DNA from: Vibrio quintilis | GTDB taxonomy: Bacteria > Pseudomonadota > Gammaproteobacteria > Enterobacterales > Vibrionaceae | NCBI RefSeq assembly: GCF_024529975.1 | Contig: NZ_AP024897.1 | Span: forward strand, 2,232,001-2,296,000 | Direction of reading: 5' to 3' | DNA length: 64,000 nt | Shown: positions 21,577-29,757 of the stretch, in pieces | How positions within the stretch are numbered: position 1 is the first letter of the stretch | Layout: the number at the start of each line of letters is the position of its first letter | Notes under the pieces: generated by a model | Told to the model about the DNA's origin: nothing | What the model saw: only the letters and a program-made list of their open reading frames with translations | The model's database searches: none | Translations under genes and position numbers: made by a program

Positions 21577-22382
21577 TGAGCCGCTACGAAACACTATTTC
21601 AACAGCTTGCAGAAAAAAATCAGGGTGCATTCGTCCCCTTTGTCACGATTGGCGATCCGGATCCGGAGACCTCACTCGACGTCATGAAAGCACTGGCTGA
21701 AGGCGGTGCAGATGCACTGGAACTGGGGATGCCTTTTTCAGACCCATCAGCAGACGGCCCAACCATTCAGGGTGCGAATATCCGGGCTCTGGACGCAGGA
21801 ACCACACCGGACATCTGCTTTTCTTTGATTGCACAACTGCGCAAAGAATACCCGGATCTGCCTATTGGTTTACTGATGTATGCCAATCTGGTGTATGCCC
21901 GTGGTATTGAACATTTCTACCAGCAATGTCAACAAGCCGGGGTAGATTCCGTGCTGATTGCCGATGTCCCAACCAATGAAGGCCAGGAATTTGTCGAAGC
22001 TGCTGAAAAATATAACATCGCGCCGATTTTCATTGCACCACCAACGGCCGATGACGCAATGCTGAAGTCTGTGGCAGCGATGAGTCAGGGCTATACTTAT
22101 CTGCTTTCCCGTGGCGGTGTTACCGGCACTGAGACCAAAGCAAATATGCCGGTCGACACACTGCTGGCGTCACTCAAACAGCATAATGCACCACCGGCCC
22201 TGCTTGGTTTCGGTATTTCGCAGCCGGCTCAGGTCAAACAGGCGCTTGACTCAGGTGCAGCCGGTGCAATTTCAGGTTCAGCCGTGGTCAAAATCATTGA
22301 GTCCTGCCAGGAAGATAAAGCGAAACTCACAGAAAAACTCAGAACATTTGTCGCAGAAATGAAGCAGGCTACCCTGAAATAA
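21576..22382 (+). CDS. trpA: Tryptophan synthase alpha chain
   Basis: TIM-barrel subunit that cleaves indole-3-glycerol phosphate and channels indole to TrpB. The 268 residues have the catalytic acids Glu49 (DALELG) and Asp60 (PSADGP) in place, and SRGGVTG and GFGIS phosphate loops. It is the last gene of the trp operon. Confidence 0.97.
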   Translation: MSRYETLFQQLAEKNQGAFVPFVTIGDPDPETSLDVMKALAEGGADALELGMPFSDPSADGPTIQGANIRALDAGTTPDICFSLIAQLRKEYPDLPIGLLMYANLVYARGIEHFYQQCQQAGVDSVLIADVPTNEGQEFVEAAEKYNIAPIFIAPPTADDAMLKSVAAMSQGYTYLLSRGGVTGTETKANMPVDTLLASLKQHNAPPALLGFGISQPAQVKQALDSGAAGAISGSAVVKIIESCQEDKAKLTEKLRTFVAEMKQATLK

Positions 22383-22414
22383 ATATTCATTTTTTCATTT
22401 TGTTCTTTTTAACC

Positions 22415-22438
22415 AGCGGCTTCATAAATGAAGCCGCT
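22415..22438. terminator. Strong stem-loop after trpA
   Basis: Perfect 11-base-pair palindrome AGCGGCTTCAT / ATGAAGCCGCT with an AA loop, 33 bases after trpA. It is preceded by T-runs but not followed by one. It may stabilise the transcript 3' end or act as a non-canonical terminator. Confidence 0.6.
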
Positions 22439-22640
22439 CCTGCCACCACCCCGTTTAATACACACTTTTCATAAATGAAATATATTTCATAAAAACCGGA
22501 TAAATATTTACAAAAGCATGAGTAGTCATATCAGCAGCCAAACGTTTGCTTTATTTTGATGCTGACAACACTTTTTATCCGCCTATGCCTTGATCGAGTC
22601 AACTTATCAGTGCAAAAACAGTGCTGGAATAATTATCCAT

Positions 22641-22666
22641 GTAATCTCTCATTGTTAGAGATTTAC
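22641..22666 (+). other. Leader hairpin upstream of symporter gene
   Basis: GTAATCTCT and AGAGATTTAC can pair into a stem around CATTGTT, about 35 bases before the symporter start. The leader from 22439 to 22699 is otherwise AT-rich. A regulatory role is possible but unsupported. Confidence 0.3.
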
Positions 22667-22699
22667 ACCAGGAATTTAAATTTTTATAACACAGGGGTT

Positions 22700-23968
22700 A
22701 TGGAAGTGTTAAAAGAAAAGAATATGCTATCGAATATTGGTGTTCAGGTCGTCATTGCGATGATCTTAGGTTCTGTGATTGGGGGAATCATGGGCCATGA
22801 TGCATCAATGTTCTCGCCACTTGGGGCAATATTTATCAATCTCATCAAAATGCTGGTGATCCCTTTGGTCGCTGTGGCTTTAATTTCAGGAGCTGCCGGC
22901 CTTGGTAACAGCCATTCAGCCGGTAAAGTTGGTGGTATCACATTAGGCTATTTTGCAGTGACTTCAGCGCTTGCTGTAGCACTTGCGCTGATCATGGGAC
23001 AGGTTTTTCAGCCTGGTGTCGGTGTTGATGTTTCCAGTGTCGAGGGCATGTTCTCCGCTGAATATGCATCAAAAGGTGAATTACCAACCTTCTGGGCAAC
23101 CGTAATCGGCATGATTCCAACCAATGTTTTTCAGTCGCTGAATAACGCAAATATCCTGCAAATTTTAGTTTTCTGTCTGTTCTTCGGTATTGCATTATCC
23201 AGACAAAGCGAAGAAAAACGTACACCAATCATGAATGGCGTAAATACCATTGTTGATGCCATGGTATGGATGATTAACAAAGTCATGGTCATTGCACCTG
23301 TTGGTGTCTTCGGTCTGATGGCTGAAGCAGTCGGCACATTTGGCTTCAGTGCCCTGACCGTGGTCTTCAAACTATTTGTTGTCTACGTGGCAGCGATTCT
23401 GATTTTCGGCTTTGTTGTTTACCCGATGATGATTCAGATCTTTACCAAAACATCGGCCAGAAAATTTATTTCTGCGATGAAAAAACCACAGGCAGTTGCT
23501 TTATCGACGGCTTCTTCAATGGCCACCCTGCCGGTCACGATGGATGTTACGGAAAATGAACTAGGCGTGAGAAATTCAACCGCTTCATTTGTATTACCGC
23601 TTGGTGCGACGATCAATATGTCCGGTAATGCGATTTACTACGGGCTGGTTGCCGTCTTCTTTGCGCAATTGTTCCATATTGACCTGGGCGTTGGCGCCTA
23701 CATTGCGATTATCCTGACTGCGACACTGGGCGCTGTGGGTCAGGCTGGTGTTCCCGGCCCGTCATTTTTGGTTGTTGCCGTGCTGCTGGCGGCCGGCATC
23801 CCGATTGAAGGCTTGCCACTATTGTTCGCTCTGGATCGTATTTTTGACATGATTCGTACCGCACTCAACATCACCGGTGATGCAGCCTGTGCAGTGATCG
23901 TCGACGCGCTGATTGGTGAAGAGCCGGTAGCTGCTGATGAGCCTGTGGTCATTGAACAGGAAAGCTAA
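22700..23968 (+). CDS. Dicarboxylate/amino acid:cation symporter (DAACS family)
   Basis: 422 residues from ATG 22700 (preceded by AGGGG); the open frame extends to 22556 but that part is not membrane-like. Hydrophobic helices run throughout. Family hallmarks are the serine-rich re-entrant loop ALSTASSMATLPVTM, the MSGNAIYYG helix (in place of the common NMDGTA) and the late DRIFDMIRTALNITGDAACAVIV helix. It should import glutamate/aspartate, C4-dicarboxylates or a small neutral amino acid with Na+ or H+ at the inner membrane. The exact substrate cannot be read. A terminator follows. Confidence 0.88.
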   Translation: MEVLKEKNMLSNIGVQVVIAMILGSVIGGIMGHDASMFSPLGAIFINLIKMLVIPLVAVALISGAAGLGNSHSAGKVGGITLGYFAVTSALAVALALIMGQVFQPGVGVDVSSVEGMFSAEYASKGELPTFWATVIGMIPTNVFQSLNNANILQILVFCLFFGIALSRQSEEKRTPIMNGVNTIVDAMVWMINKVMVIAPVGVFGLMAEAVGTFGFSALTVVFKLFVVYVAAILIFGFVVYPMMIQIFTKTSARKFISAMKKPQAVALSTASSMATLPVTMDVTENELGVRNSTASFVLPLGATINMSGNAIYYGLVAVFFAQLFHIDLGVGAYIAIILTATLGAVGQAGVPGPSFLVVAVLLAAGIPIEGLPLLFALDRIFDMIRTALNITGDAACAVIVDALIGEEPVAADEPVVIEQES

Positions 23969-24011
23969 TCATATTGCAGGGCTGAGAGTCCGCATCTGAT
24001 TGAATCTGAAG

Positions 24012-24036
24012 AGCCGCAACAGATTGCGGCTTTTTT
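24012..24036 (+). terminator. Rho-independent terminator after symporter gene
   Basis: Stem AGCCGCA / TGCGGCT with a 6-base loop and a run of six T. Confidence 0.88.
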
Positions 24037-24180
24037 CAATTATGCCTCGGCGGAAAACTAAAGTAACAATTTAAAAAACAGCCCCACACATAAAATCAAA
24101 GATTACCGGCCTAAGGCTATTCAGCTCACCGCTAAATTTAGATAGACTGTGCGGAATATTAATTAAGGATACGCCTGACG

Positions 24181-24723
24181 ATGAAACAGTTGATCGACTT
24201 TATTCCCCTGATAGTCTTTTTTGCACTCTACAAATTTTATGATATCTATGTTGCGACCGGCGCATTAATTGTCGCGACGGCACTTCAGATTGTTATCACC
24301 TGGTTCTGGTTTAAAAAAGTCGAAAAAATGCAGCTGATCACTTTCGTGCTGGTCGCTGTCTTTGGCGGAATGACCATTTTCCTGCATGATGACAACTTCA
24401 TTAAATGGAAAGTTACCATCATCTATCTGATTTTTGCGATTGGTCTGGCTGCAAGCCATCTGATGGGCAAATCGGCCATTAAAGGCATGCTGGGTAAAGA
24501 AATCGAACTCCCGGATCATGTCTGGTCAAAAATAAACTGGGCCTGGGTTGGATTTTTTACGGTATGTGCCGCAATCAATGTTTACGTTGCCTTTCGTCTG
24601 CCACTGGATGTCTGGGTCAACTTCAAGGTCTTCGGCCTGCTGATTGCTACCCTGCTCTATACCTTACTCACCGGTTTATACATTTATACAAAACTCCCTA
24701 AAAGTACTAACAGTGAACAATAA
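24181..24723 (+). CDS. yciB: Inner membrane protein YciB (IspZ / septation protein A family)
   Basis: 180-residue integral membrane protein beginning [29 protein letters not shown], the characteristic YciB N-terminus, with several predicted membrane helices. E. coli YciB is linked to envelope integrity and division/elongation complexes; the old name refers to Shigella intracellular septation. It is followed three bases later by yciA, so they form an operon. Confidence 0.93.
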   Translation: MKQLIDFIPLIVFFALYKFYDIYVATGALIVATALQIVITWFWFKKVEKMQLITFVLVAVFGGMTIFLHDDNFIKWKVTIIYLIFAIGLAASHLMGKSAIKGMLGKEIELPDHVWSKINWAWVGFFTVCAAINVYVAFRLPLDVWVNFKVFGLLIATLLYTLLTGLYIYTKLPKSTNSEQ

Positions 24724-24726
24724 AGC

Positions 24727-25140
24727 ATGACAAAAGAAGTAAATACACCAAAAGGCCAACTCCTCTCGCGTACACTTGCTATGCCGGCGGATACCAATGC
24801 GAATGGCGATATCTTTGGTGGATGGATTATGTCTCAGCTTGATTTAGCAGGCGGAATTCTGGCAAAAGAAATCTCACACGGACGGATTGTCACCGTCTCA
24901 GTATCCAGTATCACATTTCAAAAACCTGTCCGGGTTGGCGATGTTGTCTGTTGCTATGGTGAATGTGCCCGCATCGGACGCAGTTCAATGTCAATCGAAC
25001 TTGAGGTTTGGGTTAAACCGGTTCATGAACAAGGGGTGGATGATCGTTATCAGGTCTGTGAGGCAACCTTCAATTATGTTGCCATTGACAGTAACGGACG
25101 CCCCAGAGCCATCGTCCGGGACACCCATGCACATGCATGA
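24727..25140 (+). CDS. yciA: Acyl-CoA thioesterase YciA
   Basis: 137-residue hotdog-fold thioesterase. The active-site region ANGDIFGGWIMSQLDLAGG is present, and VTVSVSSITFQKPVRVGDVV matches the family core strands. It hydrolyses acyl-CoAs in the cytoplasm and may balance the CoA pool for membrane lipids. Three bases after yciB. Confidence 0.94.
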   Translation: MTKEVNTPKGQLLSRTLAMPADTNANGDIFGGWIMSQLDLAGGILAKEISHGRIVTVSVSSITFQKPVRVGDVVCCYGECARIGRSSMSIELEVWVKPVHEQGVDDRYQVCEATFNYVAIDSNGRPRAIVRDTHAHA

Positions 25141-25272
25141 TCCGGTTCAGTCATTGAAGTGACGCTGAGGCGGACAGTCATAATCAATTACCAACAAAAC
25201 TGTCACCCTGTCGGTTTATTTATGGGACAGATGTAAGGGTCAGTTAATCTTTTTTTGCATAAGGACGTTGAT

Positions 25273-25569
25273 ATGTGGTATGTAATCTTTTCTCAAGATA
25301 TTGAAAACTCTTTAGAAAAAAGGATGAGTGCTCGTCCCCAACATCTGGAACGGTTAGAGCAGCTCCGGAATGAAGGGCGTCTTCTGACAGCAGGACCAAT
25401 GCCGGCAATCGATGCAGAAAATCCCGGTGAAGCCGGATTTACCGGCTCGACTGTGATCGCTGAATTCACGTCGCTGGAAGAAGCACAAGCATGGGCGGAT
25501 GCCGACCCTTACCTTAAAGCAGGGGTTTACCAGTCTGTCATTGTCAAACCATTTAAAAAAGTATTCTAA
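25273..25569 (+). CDS. yciI: YciI family protein
   Basis: 98 residues of the YciI dimeric ferredoxin-like fold. MWYVIFSQD at the start, RPQHLERL with the conserved His, and [17 protein letters not shown] near the end are typical. ATG 25273 follows AAGGACGTTG; the frame opens at 25255. E. coli YciI neighbours yciA and yciB as well. Biochemical role not settled. It ends two bases before the next gene. Confidence 0.92.
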   Translation: MWYVIFSQDIENSLEKRMSARPQHLERLEQLRNEGRLLTAGPMPAIDAENPGEAGFTGSTVIAEFTSLEEAQAWADADPYLKAGVYQSVIVKPFKKVF

Positions 25570-25571
25570 TT

Positions 25572-25967
25572 ATGAATAAATTATTAATCGCACTCGGCTT
25601 AACGACTGTTTTATTCGGATGTAGCAGCAGTCACTCAGATCAGGATGAGCAGCTTACTCTGCTGGCTGCAAATCGTGCAAATATCATTCAGTCTAAATTG
25701 CCGGTTAAATCAGGGCCTCTGTCTATCATGAGGGCAAGTTCAAACGGAAAAATCATTGAACTGATGATGATCTATAACGAAACGGCACCCGGTGCCAAAC
25801 CAATTCAGGTCATCCTTAACCACAGTATAAAACAATATTGTCTGCAGGCAGATACCAAAGCAAACCTCGATGCTGGTATCAATTACCGGATAAAAATGCG
25901 GAATTCGCGGGGTCAGTTGATGATTGATCAACTCCTGACAAAAGCAACCTGTAAAAAATCATCCTGA
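25572..25967 (+). CDS. Lipoprotein resembling T2SS pilotin AspS/GspS-beta
   Basis: 131 residues. The lipobox VLFGCSSS places the lipidated Cys at residue 17, so the mature protein is anchored in the outer membrane or inner membrane (Ser at +2 suggests outer). The mature part has LPVKSGPLSIMRASSNGKIIELMMIY and YRIKMRNSRGQLMIDQLL, which I associate with the AspS pilotin family that targets the type II secretin. Two further Cys (QYC, ATC) could form the disulfide known in such pilotins. The family call comes from memory of sequence patterns and is moderate. It is co-oriented with yciI at 2 bases. Confidence 0.6.
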   Translation: MNKLLIALGLTTVLFGCSSSHSDQDEQLTLLAANRANIIQSKLPVKSGPLSIMRASSNGKIIELMMIYNETAPGAKPIQVILNHSIKQYCLQADTKANLDAGINYRIKMRNSRGQLMIDQLLTKATCKKSS

Positions 25968-25984
25968 TTGCTGTTTACACAGAA

Positions 25985-26012
25985 ATGCCGCCTGAACCAG
26001 GCGGCATTTTTC
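25985..26012 (+). terminator. Rho-independent terminator after pilotin-like gene
   Basis: Stem ATGCCGCCTG / CAGGCGGCAT with loop AAC, followed by a T-run. It lies between convergent genes. Confidence 0.9.
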
Positions 26013-26038
26013 TTTTTATCTGATTCAACACAGAAAAG

Positions 26039-27904
26039 CTATTGATGATGGTGTTGCTGCACCTTTAATTTGTCCACCTGATAGTCAGTTGCATAGCGGC
26101 GCAGCTTACAGGCATTTCCGTCCATACAGCCGCAGCTCAGACACCGCTGTGCTTCAGTCATAGCTGACTGTTCAGAAAGACCAAGCTCGACCTCAGCGAA
26201 GGTCTGTTTACACTCATCTGATGGCAATGCCGGCATCCGGGCTCTGAAAAACTTCTGCAATGCCTGCTCAATTTCGGTTTCAGACTTACGGGCCATCCGG
26301 CTGCGAATCGCTTCTTTCAGCTTATTTGTATGTTCAGCCCGGACAAGATGAATCCGATCGACATTTCTGGAATGGAAAGACTCCGTATAGAGTTTTTCCA
26401 TATCTCCGCCAAGGAAATGATCAATGCCCTGTGCAGCCCGGCGGCCATCAGCAATCGCTTCAACAGCCGTTGCCGGCCCGCGTCTGAAATCGCCGATGCC
26501 GAAAATATTAGCCACACCGGTAAACATACTGTCTTCATCTGTGGTCAGCGTATTCCAGCGGGTCAATGGCAATTCCAGTGTTGCTTCATTCTCAATAAAG
26601 CTCATGTCTGTTTTCTGGGAAACAGCTGCAATCACCGTATCAAATTCATCCGTAAAAAACTCACCGGTCGGCCGTGGTCTTCGCCTGCCGGATGCATCCG
26701 GCTCGCCCAATGCCATTTTTTCAAGCTTCACCTGGCAAACCCGGCCATGTTCATCAGCGATATTCTCCACCGGATTGGTCAGAAAATAAAAATGCACACC
26801 TTCGTGCTCAGCTTCTTCAATCTCATAGGTTTCAGCCGGCATTTCTTCCCGGGTCCGGCGATAAATCAGTGTGGTATCCGCACCTAAACGCAGCGCTGTT
26901 CTGGCACAATCGATCGCGGTATTCCCGCCACCAATGACTGCAACTTTTTTACCGACTGCATACTGCTTCTCCATGATTTGATCTTTGAGGAAATCAACAC
27001 CAAGAAAACAGCCAGCCAGCTCACTGCCGGGATAATTCATTTCGCTGGCCTGCGACGCACCAATCGCCAGACAAACCGCATCATAATCCTGACTGAGAGA
27101 GGAAAGAGAAAAATCAGCACCAAGCCGCTGGTTCAACACGATTCTCATCCCGTTACGGCACATCATGTCAATTTCTTTGTCCAGAATCGCTTTCGGTAAG
27201 CGGTATTCAGGAATACCATAACGAAGCCAGCCACCGGCTTCGGGCATCGCTTCAAACACCGTCACTTCGTAACCTTCGTTGGTCAGAAAATACCCGCAGC
27301 TCAAGCCGCCCGGCCCGGCACCAACAATGGCAATATGTTTCTTCTTCTCTGGCTTCGGTACAGGAACAAACGAATCACCTTCGCTTAAAACCTTATCGGC
27401 GGCATGACGTTTGAGAAAACGAATCGCTAAAGGCTCATCCATTTGACGGCGTAAACATTTTGCTTCACAAAACGCAGGACAAACCCGTCCGATAGAAAGT
27501 GGCATTGGCAACGTTTTCCGGATCACTTCAATCGCTTTCTGATTCTCGCCCCGGGAAATAAAGTAAAGATATGACTGGATATCAACCAATGCAGGGCAAG
27601 CCTGCTGACAAGGCGGCACAGCACAGTTCATATCAGGGCGGGATAAAATCTCTTCCAGTTTACGTTTTCTGCGGCGGGATAAAGCCGGTGACATCGTAAC
27701 CACAGACATCCCTTCAAGCGGTGATGTTTCACAAGCTTTGACTATTCCGGAATTATTCACCTCAACTTCGCACAGACAGCAATCCGAAAAACCATCGCTG
27801 CCACACAGTGAAGGTATTTCTATACCGCAGGTTTCTGCGGCGCTCAGCAATGTCTGGTTCTGCTCAACCTGATATTGCCTGCCATCAATCATGATATTTA
27901 CCAT
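26039..27904 (-). CDS. Iron-sulfur NAD(P)/FAD oxidoreductase, GltD-like with 2Fe-2S domain
   Basis: About 621 residues. The N-terminal 75 residues look like a 2Fe-2S ferredoxin-type domain (CGIEIPSLC, SDCCLCEV, KACETS). Next comes a GltD-like 4Fe-4S region (CAVPPCQQACP, GRVCPAFCEAKCLR), then FAD (AIVGAGPGGLSCGY) and NAD(P) (AVIGGGNTAIDCA) Rossmann folds. A C-terminal cluster CLSCGCMDGNAC closes the protein. Such proteins move electrons between pyridine nucleotide and a partner enzyme, for example formate dehydrogenase or glutamate synthase-type large subunits. No partner is encoded nearby, so the physiological acceptor is unknown. ATG 27904 is preferred: GAGG lies six bases upstream, while the frame opens at a TTG at 27916. 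Confidence 0.82.
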   Translation of the reverse strand: MVNIMIDGRQYQVEQNQTLLSAAETCGIEIPSLCGSDGFSDCCLCEVEVNNSGIVKACETSPLEGMSVVTMSPALSRRRKRKLEEILSRPDMNCAVPPCQQACPALVDIQSYLYFISRGENQKAIEVIRKTLPMPLSIGRVCPAFCEAKCLRRQMDEPLAIRFLKRHAADKVLSEGDSFVPVPKPEKKKHIAIVGAGPGGLSCGYFLTNEGYEVTVFEAMPEAGGWLRYGIPEYRLPKAILDKEIDMMCRNGMRIVLNQRLGADFSLSSLSQDYDAVCLAIGASQASEMNYPGSELAGCFLGVDFLKDQIMEKQYAVGKKVAVIGGGNTAIDCARTALRLGADTTLIYRRTREEMPAETYEIEEAEHEGVHFYFLTNPVENIADEHGRVCQVKLEKMALGEPDASGRRRPRPTGEFFTDEFDTVIAAVSQKTDMSFIENEATLELPLTRWNTLTTDEDSMFTGVANIFGIGDFRRGPATAVEAIADGRRAAQGIDHFLGGDMEKLYTESFHSRNVDRIHLVRAEHTNKLKEAIRSRMARKSETEIEQALQKFFRARMPALPSDECKQTFAEVELGLSEQSAMTEAQRCLSCGCMDGNACKLRRYATDYQVDKLKVQQHHHQ

Positions 27905-28542
27905 CAACATCCTCAATTTTTATCAATCTGTGGCTTTTGATATACCCAGCCTGACACAAGGTAAAAATAGCAAAACCAAATTATTCATCCCACGATCCAT
28001 ATCAAGTGAACCATATCAAGTGAACCAATTCAGATATATTTTATTTGAGCGCATGGTAGCATAATCAAGGTTACAAAGCGTAATCCAGATCAAATCCGGT
28101 AAATAAAAACTCTAGTTATATCACTGGTTTAACCAGTATTTTCTATCATTTGTTTTTATTTCCTTCAGGGCATTTATATGTGTCATATATATCATAAAAC
28201 CGGATGTTTATAGTTTTTCAACTAATAGATTTCACCCCGCTTTATTATAAAATATCGCCGGTAAAAATTTAGTTTCAGCCTCAGCTCCGGCACTACGATT
28301 CGCATCTGCGAACCAGCTGCACGCCCGTTCATCAATTCTCATCCGGCACAATATCTATACCCAAACAACCTGAAGATGCAGGATTCAGGTTGCTTGGGGA
28401 TATAACTCAGGACGTTATCTGGCCAGAAAAACTCCATTCAGAATAAAAAAGTTCGCATATTTGAGCAACAACACACTTTTCCACTCGTAGATATACAATT
28501 GAAGTGATATTATCATCAGAAATATACTAACAATGACGTCAG
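27905..28542. other. Intergenic region between oxidoreductase and luxM
   Basis: About 640 bases between divergent genes, AT-rich, with imperfect direct repeats of ATATCAAGTGAACC near 28008-28024 and one palindromic repeat (28356-28404). No gene is seen. Promoters for both neighbours must lie here. Confidence 0.55.
28356..28404. repeat. Palindromic intergenic repeat, 47-base form
   Basis: Arms TATACCCAAACAACCTGAA and TTCAGGTTGCTTGGGGATATA (one extra base) around GATGCAGGA. About 140 bases upstream of luxM. Confidence 0.85.
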
Positions 28543-29757
28543 ATGGATTATGGGATGAAACCTGCGCAGTTTTACTATAACGACCAACAAGAAGCTCTCT
28601 ATGGGTCAGATAAATTTAGTTTATTTCAGGCTGTTGAACAGCTTGATGTCGCAGATACAAGGAAGTTTCTGGGTAATATTTTAAATACCCGATTACAGCA
28701 ACTGAATAAAATTTCGCCAGAAATATCGGCTTTGAATATCGCGAATAAGTTGTGCTTATCTGAGTATGACATGTTGCTTTCTCAACCAAAACAAACCTTG
28801 TCAAAAGACGCACTTTGGGTTGAAATGCAAGCACTGAATCTGTTTGATAGTTTCGCTGATTTTTGGTGTGATTTTGAGCTTTATCAAGTCAAAAAGAAGT
28901 ATACACATGCATTGACATCATCTTCTTGTGGTGAGAATGAATTTATAACTTATTCCGAACAAGATTATAATTCTCAATTAATTATTAATATTGAAGGTAT
29001 TAAAGAGACGTACCTGACACCTTACTTTGAATATCCAATGTCATTATCAGACGCAATATTATTATTCAATCTATCAACGTCTGTTAAAGAAAACCGGTGG
29101 TATGAAATGCTATTTTCATTGGAGTTATCGACGAAAGGAAGCCATTTTGTCTTATTCATACCAATTAAATCTGAACCTCAATGCTCTCTCATTATATCGA
29201 CGGCAAAGATTCAATTCTGGTCTAAAGACACTGACTGGCTTTATCTATCTCCTTTTTTTGTATCAGATAATTGGAAATTGTGTAGTAAAGTATCATCACT
29301 ACAGAAAAATCTGAATGAATTTATTCCTATATATAACAGGCATCTATTAAAATTCAACAGCAGTGCAGAACTTGATAAAAAATTCATTGAGTTAATTCAT
29401 AATAAAGAAAACATTTGTGAAGTTATAAGACTCACGGTTTGTGGAAGTACCAAACAAAAGTCATTTCTCTTATACTTGGCACAAAAAAGGATGATCAGTC
29501 TTTTAGAGGATATTAACATAACTCTGGGCTTCGTTATAACCGGACAGCCATTAATTGTGAATTACTATAAAAGCCTTGAAGACAATGCTTATATTAACAT
29601 CAGTAAAAACAATTTAAATGATACAAGAAATTATTCATATACATATAAAGGGCTTTGGGTCATAAATAAGTTAAACAGGCACTTTCAAGAGTCTGATTAT
29701 CGCACATATAAAAAAAAGTCAATCCAACAGGTGAGATTAGCTAGTGAGACAAAATGA
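28543..29757 (+). CDS. luxM: Acyl-homoserine-lactone synthase, LuxM/AinS family
   Basis: 404 residues. The N-terminal stretch FYYNDQQEALYGSDKFSLFQAVEQL resembles AinS/LuxM, and the downstream partner is a full LuxN receptor, which together make the identification firm. This family makes autoinducer-1-type acyl-homoserine lactones (C8-HSL by AinS, 3-hydroxy-C4-HSL by LuxM); which acyl chain is used here cannot be read. Base composition is distinctly more AT-rich than in neighbours. Start ATG 28543 or 28555 (MKPAQF). The last 14 bases overlap luxN, so the pair is co-translated. Confidence 0.9.
   Translation: MDYGMKPAQFYYNDQQEALYGSDKFSLFQAVEQLDVADTRKFLGNILNTRLQQLNKISPEISALNIANKLCLSEYDMLLSQPKQTLSKDALWVEMQALNLFDSFADFWCDFELYQVKKKYTHALTSSSCGENEFITYSEQDYNSQLIINIEGIKETYLTPYFEYPMSLSDAILLFNLSTSVKENRWYEMLFSLELSTKGSHFVLFIPIKSEPQCSLIISTAKIQFWSKDTDWLYLSPFFVSDNWKLCSKVSSLQKNLNEFIPIYNRHLLKFNSSAELDKKFIELIHNKENICEVIRLTVCGSTKQKSFLLYLAQKRMISLLEDINITLGFVITGQPLIVNYYKSLEDNAYINISKNNLNDTRNYSYTYKGLWVINKLNRHFQESDYRTYKKKSIQQVRLASETK

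Noticed and set aside
22556..22699. Upstream extension of the symporter frame
   Set aside because: Non-hydrophobic residues before the usual start; ATG 22700 fits the family.
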